DNA from: JBLNDJ01 sp050261515
GTDB taxonomy: Bacteria; Acidobacteriota; Terriglobia; Bryobacterales; Bryobacteraceae
Length of the DNA: 64,000 nucleotides
Reading direction: 5' to 3'
NCBI GenBank assembly: GCA_050261515.1
Contig: JBLNDJ010000038.1
Coordinates: forward strand, 62,001-126,000
Shown piece by piece: positions 57,681 to 64,000 of this stretch. Numbering within the stretch: the first letter of the stretch is position 1; every line of letters starts with the position of its first letter. The notes beneath the pieces are model-generated. The model did no database searches. It had not been told where the DNA came from and saw only the letters and a program-made list of their open reading frames with translations. Made by a program: the position numbers and the translations under genes.

Positions 57681-59684
57681 ATGAGTCTGAATCGCACCTT
57701 CGCGGCACTCGCGCTGGCCGCGGCTGCGGTCGCGGGCGAACCGCACACCGCCGAACAGCGCTATAAAATGTTTCAGCAATACCTCGCCGCGCGCGGCGCC
57801 GAGGTGTCGCGCGCGAGCCTGGCGGGCATACGGGACCTCGACGAGTGGCGCCGCCGCCGTCCCGAAGTTCTGCGGCACATCCGCTACGATCTCGGCCTCG
57901 ACCCGATGCCGGCGAAGACGCCGCTGCGGGCGCGCGTGACGGGCGCGCTCGACCGCGACGGCTACCGCGTCGAGAAGATCGTCTTCGAAAGCATGCCGGG
58001 GCTGTTCGTGACGGGCAACCTGTACCTGCCCGCCGCGCGCACCGCGCCCGCGCCCACGGTGCTTTACGTCTGCGGGCATTCGCCCGGGCCCGCGGGAGCC
58101 AAGGTGCGCTACCAGCATCACGGCATCTGGTTCGCGCGACACGGCTACGCCGCGTTCCTGCTCGACACGGTCGAGTTCGGCGAGCTCGGCGGCATACACC
58201 ACGGAACCCACGACCTCGGGATGTGGTACTGGCAGTCGCTCGGCTACACGCCCGCGGGGCCCGAGGTCTGGAACGCGATCCGCGCGCTCGATTATCTCGA
58301 AACGCGCCCGGAGGTGGATTCGAAGCGCTTCGCGATCACCGGCATTTCGGGCGGCGGCGCGATCACCTGGTACGCCGCCGCGATCGACGAGCGGTTCCGC
58401 GCCGCGGCCTCCGTTTGCGCGACCTGGACCGCCGGGCAGCACATCGCGCTCGACGCCGTGCAGGAAAACTGCGACTGCATCTACTTCCCCAACACGTTTC
58501 AGGACGACCTGCCGAGCGTGGGCGCGCTGATCGCGCCTCGCCCCTTCAAGATTCTCGGCGCGAAGCTCGACGAGTCGTTCCCGCCCGCCGGCTACCGCGA
58601 TGCCTACGAGCAGACGCGGCGCATCTACGAACTGCACGGCGCGGGCGGGAAGGTCGCGATGTTCGAGGCCGAGGCGCGGCATCAGGATATTCCGGCCTTC
58701 CGCAAGGAAGCGGATGAGTGGCTCAACCGCTGGCTGCGCGACGACACCACGCCCTTCGAGGAAGGCGAAATTCGCCGCGAGGCCGACGAGAACCTCGCGG
58801 TGCTGAACGCTCCGCCGGTCGGTGCGCTGAACGGGCAGATCCACAAGCGGTTCATCAGGACGGCGGCGCTCGCCGCGCCTAAGTCGCTCGAGGAATGGAA
58901 GGCGCGCCGCAACGCCGTGCTGCGGGAGCTGCGGGACAAGGTATTTCGCGGGTTTCCCGGAGAGAAGGTTCCGTTCGATGCCTGGAAGCAGGTGGAGGAT
59001 GGCTGGACCAGCCGCTACGCGCAGTCGTTCAATGTCGAGTTCACTACTGAGCAGGGCATCCGGGTAAACGGCCAGCTTTTCATCCCACGCGCCAGGCGCG
59101 AATCGTATCCCGCCCTGATCTACTTCAAAGGCGCCGAGGACGTGGTCTACCCGGTAGATTACGACCCGCTGCTTCCGGTCTTCGCCACGCACGTCATCCT
59201 CGTTCTGCACCCGCGCGCGACGGACTATCCCGGCGTCACCAACTACAGGATGGCGAACATCCGCATGTCGGCCGCCCTGATCGGCTCGACCGTTGAATCC
59301 CAGCAGCTTTGGGATCTGCTGCGGTCGCTCGATTACCTCACGGAATCCGAAGGCCTGCGCCTGAGCGGCGTGTCGGTTTACGGGCGCAGGCACATGGGCG
59401 CGCTGGCGCTCTACGCGGGCGCACTCGACTCGCGCGTGACGCGCGTGATCCTGGACGATCCGCCCGCGAGCCACTGGCAGGCACCCGCGCTGCTGAACGT
59501 ACTCCGCATCACGGACCTGCCCGAAGCCGCCGCCCTGATGGCGCCGCGCGAGATCGTCTCGCTCTCGCGCGTGCCGGAAGCTTACCGATTCACGTCGCGC
59601 ATCTTCGGCCTCCATGGAATCAAGGGCGCGCCGCGCGAGGCGGGAGACCTCGGCGAAGCGCTGGGCGTTTGGGAAATTCGATGA
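57681..59684 (+). CDS. Exported tandem acetyl xylan esterase-like protein
   Basis: The 667-residue protein has a signal peptide (1-19) and two alpha/beta hydrolase halves. The first (about 60-350) carries the nucleophile elbow GISGGG (S223) and a His in EARHQD. The second half (about 380-660) keeps the fold, but its elbow reads YGRRHMG, with no serine, so it is probably inactive. A related, also exported, protein is at 23328-25046. It probably removes acetyl or other ester groups from polysaccharides. It follows the ROK gene by 4 bases and overlaps the GH42-like start (ATGA). Confidence 0.82.
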   Translation: MSLNRTFAALALAAAAVAGEPHTAEQRYKMFQQYLAARGAEVSRASLAGIRDLDEWRRRRPEVLRHIRYDLGLDPMPAKTPLRARVTGALDRDGYRVEKIVFESMPGLFVTGNLYLPAARTAPAPTVLYVCGHSPGPAGAKVRYQHHGIWFARHGYAAFLLDTVEFGELGGIHHGTHDLGMWYWQSLGYTPAGPEVWNAIRALDYLETRPEVDSKRFAITGISGGGAITWYAAAIDERFRAAASVCATWTAGQHIALDAVQENCDCIYFPNTFQDDLPSVGALIAPRPFKILGAKLDESFPPAGYRDAYEQTRRIYELHGAGGKVAMFEAEARHQDIPAFRKEADEWLNRWLRDDTTPFEEGEIRREADENLAVLNAPPVGALNGQIHKRFIRTAALAAPKSLEEWKARRNAVLRELRDKVFRGFPGEKVPFDAWKQVEDGWTSRYAQSFNVEFTTEQGIRVNGQLFIPRARRESYPALIYFKGAEDVVYPVDYDPLLPVFATHVILVLHPRATDYPGVTNYRMANIRMSAALIGSTVESQQLWDLLRSLDYLTESEGLRLSGVSVYGRRHMGALALYAGALDSRVTRVILDDPPASHWQAPALLNVLRITDLPEAAALMAPREIVSLSRVPEAYRFTSRIFGLHGIKGAPREAGDLGEALGVWEIR

Positions 59685-62617
59685 CACGTCTGCGATTTTG
59701 TGCGTTTCTGCTGGCGGGCCATGCGGCGTTCGGCGCTGGCTCGCTCGTTCTGGAAGACTTCGAAACTCCGGCCGCCGTTAAGCGATGGGAAGGCCCAATC
59801 GAGCTTTCGACCGAACGCGCCTCGCACGGACGGCAGGCCGCCAAGGTCCGCCTCACGCGCGGCCGCGCTGAAGTCGCCTCCGCTCAGCTTCCGGGGGATT
59901 GGACCGGATACGACCGTCTTCTGTTCGATATTTACAGCGACCGCAAGGTCTCGACCGCCACGCTCCGCATTTACGACGATACGCAGGACTACTTCGAAGG
60001 TGAAGACAAGATCCTGCTGATCCGGGGCTGGAACCACATCGAGGTGAAGCTCACGCCCTTGAAGGCGTCCTCGTACCTGCGCGATATCTCGCTGGCGCGC
60101 ATACGCCGCGTGCAGCTCAGCTTCGGCGGTCGGGCGCGGGAACCGTGGACCGTCTACCTCGACAATTTCCGCCTCGCGGCCGGCGAGGAGACGCCCGCCA
60201 TGGCCTCGCGCACCGAGCCGCAGGACGCGGTGGTGTCGATCGACAACCGCTGGGTCACGGTGAGGCAGGTCGCGCGTCCGGGCGACGTTCCCGAATCCCC
60301 GGCCGTCGCGCGCCTGCGTGAGACCGCCCGCGAAGAAGTGAAGCGCCTCGAATCCACCATCGCCGGCGCTCGCATGCAGGGCATCGAAACCATTTACGCC
60401 GAGCGCAGCCTCGTGGTCGCGGACCTCGGCCTCAACGTACGCCCGCTGCTTGCCTGGTTCAACAACGACGCCGACAAGCAGAGCATGTTCGCCTACGTGG
60501 CAGCGAGCTGCCGCCGCGCGCGCCAGGAGCTTGAAGACAGCCTTATGGGAACGGGGCCGCGCCGCGAACTGGACGACACGCAGGTTCCCGAGCCCCTCGT
60601 GCCGCCGCTTCCCGCGCTCAAGGGGCGGCCGGTGAAGGGCTCGTTCTTCCTCGACGATCGCGGAGACCCGCTCATGATCCTGTCGCTGCACTCGCCGAGC
60701 GAGGCGCTCCAGCGCTTTTTCGCGACGCCGCTCCAGCACATCGAGAGCTACTCGGTGGGCGGCGGGTCGCGCTGGACCATCGAGCGTTCGCCCGTGTACG
60801 CGGCCTTCCAGGAAGACCCCGATACGCACCGCGTGGGCTGGGACGGCTGGTGCGGGCATCTCATCCGCGACCTCTATTCGATGGGCGGCACGAAGAAGGA
60901 GAACGTCGTCATCTGTCTCGAGAGCCCGCGCATCCGTAAGGCCGTGGCCGAGTACATACGCCTCAACACGCCGAAGTTCCACGCCAATCCGCAACTGCTC
61001 TACGACATCATGGCGTACGAGCTGATGTACATCTGCTACTGCGAGCGCAGCCAGCAAAGCTTCCGCGAATGGCTCGCGAACAAGCACGGCACAGTCGCGC
61101 GCGCCAACGAATGCTGGGGCACGTCGTACGAGGATTTCGCGCAGGTCGCCGCGCCGCCGGTGAAGGACTCGCGCCCGCTTGCCGGCACCAACCGCGGCCT
61201 CTGGTACGACTGGGCGCGCTTCAACCAGGATCGCTTCACCGATTACCTGCTGTGGGTGCGCGGGGAAATCCGCAAGATCGACGCCTTCGTGCCGCTCGCC
61301 GCAGGCGGAAGCTCGAGCATGCTCGCCGGGCGCACGGGCACGACCGGAATCGACGAAGAGCGGATTGTGAACGAAGTGGACGACGTGATCATCCACGAGG
61401 GCGGCGGGTCCACGCTCGGCGTCGACCTGCAACTCGCGTTCTCGGACGAGAAAAAGCCGCTCGCCGATCCCGAGATGAGCCTGGAGTCGACCGCCGACCT
61501 GTTGCCGCATTTTCTGCACGGAAAGTCCGTGGCGCAGCTTTACCACTGGCCTTCGGAGCCCGCCAACGAGTTTCACAGCAACACCGGCGCGTCGCTCGCG
61601 CATAGCTGGCGGCACTCGCTGGCGGACATCGACGAACTGCTGCGCGCCGCGCTCGACGTGCGGCGGCTCAACCGCGAAATCGCGGCCCTCGCGGACGCAC
61701 CGGCCGAGGTGGCCATCCTTTATTCGAAGACCGCGACGCTGCAACTGCCGCCCGAGATGCTTACCTGGTACGCGACCCCGTATCTTGCCGAGCTTCACAA
61801 GACCTACGAAGCCGCCCGGTACCTGGATGCGAAGCCGACCTTCGTGACCGAGCGCCAGGCGCTCAAGGGCCGCCTGTCGCGGTACAAGCTGCTGGTCGTG
61901 CCCGCCGTGCGCAACCTGCCGTCCGAAGTGGTAGAGGCGATCTTCGATTACGCCTCCGCCGGCGGCCGCGTGCTCGTCGTGCCCGAATCGCTGCTGGGCG
62001 ATGAATACAACCGGCCGCGGAGGTATCTCGAGCGGCTCGGCATCGCGGTGAAGCAGACCATGCGGCCGGAGCCGTCGAGCACCGGTGCGATGGTGCAGGG
62101 CTACGACCAGAGCTTCTCCCAGAGCGTCGAAATGCGCGAGGTCAAGCCGGAGAAGCTGAGGCCGTCCGGCGCGCTGTCCACCGGCGAGCTGGTGACCGGC
62201 GGCGTGCGCCAGTCGATCGCCTTGACCGGCGGCGGCGCGACGCCCGTGTTCTCCTACTCCGACGGCAGCCCCGCCATCGTCCGTACGCCCACCGGCCGCG
62301 GAACCATCTGGTACTCCGCCGCCTCGCTCGACGAGCGCTCCTATGCTCGCCTGCTCGACGCGCTATACAGCGAAGCCGGCGTGACCCGCCCGGCGCGAAT
62401 CCGCGGAGCCGCCGGGAAGGTCGAAGCGCGCTACGCGACCCTGGGAGACCGCCGCCTGCTCTACGTGATCAACTTCGACGACCGCCCCACGACCCTCACG
62501 GTGGAACTCGACGGCAAACCCGTCCACACCCTGCGGGAGCTTCGCAGCCAGACGGAGAACGCCATCCCGCTCCACCTGGCTGCCCGCGAAACGCGCATTT
62601 TCGAGATCGGCCGCTAG
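59681..62617 (+). CDS. Exported GH42-like beta-galactosidase-type protein
   Basis: A 978-residue protein with a signal peptide (1-20), a jelly-roll carbohydrate-binding-like domain at about 22-170 (LVLEDFETPAAVKRWEG, WNHIEVKLTPL, WTVYLDNFRL), a large (beta/alpha)8 domain with the GH42 pattern (YDIMAYELMYICYCE, FREWLANKHGTVARANECWG, WYDWARFNQDRFTDYLLWVR), a trimerisation-like domain (about 690-850, VAILYSKTATLQLPPEM) and a beta-rich end. It probably cleaves beta-galactosides or related glycans. The exact acid/base and nucleophile glutamates cannot be assigned safely. The start ATG at 59681 overlaps the upstream stop. Confidence 0.8.
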   Translation: MTRLRFCAFLLAGHAAFGAGSLVLEDFETPAAVKRWEGPIELSTERASHGRQAAKVRLTRGRAEVASAQLPGDWTGYDRLLFDIYSDRKVSTATLRIYDDTQDYFEGEDKILLIRGWNHIEVKLTPLKASSYLRDISLARIRRVQLSFGGRAREPWTVYLDNFRLAAGEETPAMASRTEPQDAVVSIDNRWVTVRQVARPGDVPESPAVARLRETAREEVKRLESTIAGARMQGIETIYAERSLVVADLGLNVRPLLAWFNNDADKQSMFAYVAASCRRARQELEDSLMGTGPRRELDDTQVPEPLVPPLPALKGRPVKGSFFLDDRGDPLMILSLHSPSEALQRFFATPLQHIESYSVGGGSRWTIERSPVYAAFQEDPDTHRVGWDGWCGHLIRDLYSMGGTKKENVVICLESPRIRKAVAEYIRLNTPKFHANPQLLYDIMAYELMYICYCERSQQSFREWLANKHGTVARANECWGTSYEDFAQVAAPPVKDSRPLAGTNRGLWYDWARFNQDRFTDYLLWVRGEIRKIDAFVPLAAGGSSSMLAGRTGTTGIDEERIVNEVDDVIIHEGGGSTLGVDLQLAFSDEKKPLADPEMSLESTADLLPHFLHGKSVAQLYHWPSEPANEFHSNTGASLAHSWRHSLADIDELLRAALDVRRLNREIAALADAPAEVAILYSKTATLQLPPEMLTWYATPYLAELHKTYEAARYLDAKPTFVTERQALKGRLSRYKLLVVPAVRNLPSEVVEAIFDYASAGGRVLVVPESLLGDEYNRPRRYLERLGIAVKQTMRPEPSSTGAMVQGYDQSFSQSVEMREVKPEKLRPSGALSTGELVTGGVRQSIALTGGGATPVFSYSDGSPAIVRTPTGRGTIWYSAASLDERSYARLLDALYSEAGVTRPARIRGAAGKVEARYATLGDRRLLYVINFDDRPTTLTVELDGKPVHTLRELRSQTENAIPLHLAARETRIFEIGR

Positions 62618-62622
62618 CCCCA

Positions 62623-62657
62623 CCGGATGGCGGCCCGCTCTCTAGGCCGCCATCCGG
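62623..62657. terminator. Bidirectional hairpin between convergent genes, including the permease stop
   Basis: CCGGATGGCGGCC (62623-62635) and GGCCGCCATCCGG (62645-62657) form a perfect 13-bp stem with a 9-base loop. The loop contains the permease stop codon (62642-62644) and the right arm its last codons. Confidence 0.6.
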
Positions 62658-63565
62658 CGCTTGCGCAACTGGTCCACCGCCACGGCCAGAATAATGATGC
62701 CGCCGATGATCGCCTGTTGCAGATAGGGGGAGATGCCGAGCAGGTCGCTGCCGTTCGCCAGCAGCCCCATAATAAAGGCGCCCACGAGCGTGCCGGTCAC
62801 GCTTCCCTCGCCGCCGCGCAGGCTGCCGCCGCCGATCACCACCGCCGCGATCACCTGCAGCTCGTAACCCTGGCCCGCCGTCGGCTGGCCCGTCATCAGC
62901 CGCGACGCTTCGATCATCCCCGCCAGGCCGCACAGCAGGCCGCTGATCGCGTAAACCGCCGTCGTGTGCAGCCCCACATTGATGCCGGTGTAATACGCCG
63001 CGTCCGCGTTGCTGCCGATTGCGAAGGCGTAACGCCCCAGCCTCGTGTGCTCGAGGAGGACATGCGTCGCCGCCGCGCACGCCAGCAGAATCCACAGCAC
63101 GAACGGCACGCCGAGCAGGTTGCCTTCGCCCAGAAACGAAAATGCCGGAGGGATGCGATGCACCGGCAGCCCGTTCGAAATGATCAGCGTCAGGCCGCGC
63201 ACGATCCCGAGCGTCCCCAGCGTGACGATGAACGGGTTGATGTTGAGCCGCACCGTGAGCAGGCCGTTCACGCAGCCCCAGAAGAGGCCCGCGACGAGTC
63301 CCACCGCAATCCCCTGACAGATCGGCATGCCCGCCTGCATCGCCATGGTGCCCATCAGGCCGCTGAAGCCGAGGATCGCTCCGACCGACAGATCGATGCC
63401 CCCCGCGATGATGATGAGCGTCATCCCGAGCGCCATCGTGTTGATGACGGCGGTCTGGCGCGCCACGCTCGCCAGGTTCGCCGAAGTGAGGAAGTACGGC
63501 GATGCCAGCGCCAGCGCAACGAACAGCACGATCAGGGTGAGGAACGGCAGCAGCTTCTGGATCAC
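62642..63565 (-). CDS. Sugar ABC transporter permease (RbsC-like)
   Basis: The 307-residue protein has about eight hydrophobic helices and family motifs MALGMTLIIIAGGIDLSVGA (about 44-63), NPFIVTLGTLGIVRG, AIGSNADAAYYTGI, and VIGGGSLRGGEGSVTGTLVG near the C-terminus. RbsC-type permeases import ribose or other monosaccharides with an ATPase and a binding protein. The ATPase gene overlaps it by 4 bases. No substrate-binding protein gene is in the window; it may lie upstream of the ATPase, beyond the edge. The end of the gene is inside a hairpin shared with the convergent GH42-like gene. Confidence 0.92.
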   Translation of the reverse strand: MIQKLLPFLTLIVLFVALALASPYFLTSANLASVARQTAVINTMALGMTLIIIAGGIDLSVGAILGFSGLMGTMAMQAGMPICQGIAVGLVAGLFWGCVNGLLTVRLNINPFIVTLGTLGIVRGLTLIISNGLPVHRIPPAFSFLGEGNLLGVPFVLWILLACAAATHVLLEHTRLGRYAFAIGSNADAAYYTGINVGLHTTAVYAISGLLCGLAGMIEASRLMTGQPTAGQGYELQVIAAVVIGGGSLRGGEGSVTGTLVGAFIMGLLANGSDLLGISPYLQQAIIGGIIILAVAVDQLRKRRMAA

Positions 63566-64000
63566 GACACGGCCCCCGCGCTGGTGACGGCCAGCCGCAT
63601 GATCTCCTCCTGCGTCGTGCGGCCAGGAAGCTCGCCGGCGATGCGTCCCTGCCGCATGACGACGATCCGGTCCGCCACCTGCAACAACTCCTGAAGCTCC
63701 GAGCTGACCATGAGGATGCCCGCGCCCTCGCGCGCCAGCCGGTCCATAAGCTCAAACACCTCCGCCTTCGCCGCCACGTCGATGCCGCGCGCGGGCTCGT
63801 CGAACAGCAGGATGCGCGCTTTGGCGAACAGCCACTTCGCGATCGCGGCCTTCTGCTGGTTGCCGCCGCTGAGCCGGCCTGCGCGCTGGAGCGGCGAATC
63901 GGCGCGGATGCGAAGCCGCTCGATCAAACCCGCCGCGGCAGCGCGCTCGCGCCCGCGCGAGACGAAGCCGAACCGCCCGACCGACCGCAGGTTCGCCGCC
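63562..64000 (-). CDS. Sugar ABC transporter ATP-binding protein (RbsA-like), N-terminus cut by window edge
   Basis: The visible 145 residues are the C-terminal end of a tandem-ATPase. The ABC signature LSGGNQQK, Walker B ILLFDEPARGIDV, and the switch region MVSSELQEL are clear. The frame continues without a stop to 64000 (ANLRSVGRFGFVSRGRERAA precedes the visible in-frame ATG at 63927), so that ATG is internal. It couples ATP hydrolysis to the RbsC-like permease, whose start it overlaps by 4 bases (ATGA). Confidence 0.9.
   Translation of the reverse strand, partial: AANLRSVGRFGFVSRGRERAAAAGLIERLRIRADSPLQRAGRLSGGNQQKAAIAKWLFAKARILLFDEPARGIDVAAKAEVFELMDRLAREGAGILMVSSELQELLQVADRIVVMRQGRIAGELPGRTTQEEIMRLAVTSAGAVS

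Overview
The window looks like the chromosome of an acidobacterium of the Solibacter/Bryobacter type. This rests on the GC-rich coding pattern, a C-terminal Solibacter-type (TIGR03437-like) domain, a PadR regulator coupled to a duplicated orphan permease (ADOP), a TonB-dependent receptor with an N-terminal carboxypeptidase-regulatory domain, and many Tat- or Sec-exported sugar enzymes (Gfo/Idh/MocA oxidoreductases, TIM-barrel isomerases, a DUF1080 protein). No rRNA, CRISPR array, phage or recognisable insertion sequence was seen.

Layout. 1-8.6 kb: exported beta-propeller protein, methyltransferase and a truncated membrane protein on the minus strand; a FecR protein; two small exported or Cys-rich proteins; an inserted low-GC gene flanked by copies of a glycosyltransferase C-terminus; then two glycosyltransferases. 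8.6-15 kb: a frameshifted ADOP remnant, an arabinose-isomerase-like protein, an isomerase/oxidoreductase pair and a large membrane alkaline-phosphatase-superfamily protein. 15-20 kb: bactofilin, methyltransferase, GT2, lysS and a LolC/E-type permease. 20-27.9 kb: a selenocysteine tRNA, PadR-ADOP, an exported esterase, and a divergent oxidoreductase/isomerase pair around a perfect 16-bp palindrome, followed by a DUF1080 gene. 28-29.4 kb: YciE ferritin-like protein and manganese catalase.

29.6-40.6 kb holds two divergent operons. The minus one encodes RidA, a SelA-like PLP enzyme and a ceramidase-like protein, all with export signals. The plus one encodes a metallohydrolase, an unknown protein, a DUF362-like protein, a GH109-type enzyme, a GH123/DUF4091 protein and a PfkB kinase. 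Together they suggest an exported pathway for amino-sugar glycans (inference). Directly behind it, 40.67-42.45 kb is a coupled two-gene module of visibly different composition: a Pol-beta-fold nucleotidyltransferase with a Cys cluster, and a small TIM barrel that keeps nearly all the metal ligands of endonuclease IV. I consider this the best candidate for an undescribed system.

42.5-52.8 kb is mostly housekeeping: a radical SAM protein, a LolA-like protein, acyl-CoA dehydrogenase, an AtzG-like small protein with its amidase, a TIGR03118-type protein, a VOC protein, lysA, a GAF-GAF-PP2C phosphatase and deoC. 53-62.6 kb is a polysaccharide-use operon (TonB receptor, ROK regulator, tandem esterase, GH42-like protein). 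The window ends in a sugar ABC transporter (permease and truncated ATPase) on the opposite strand.
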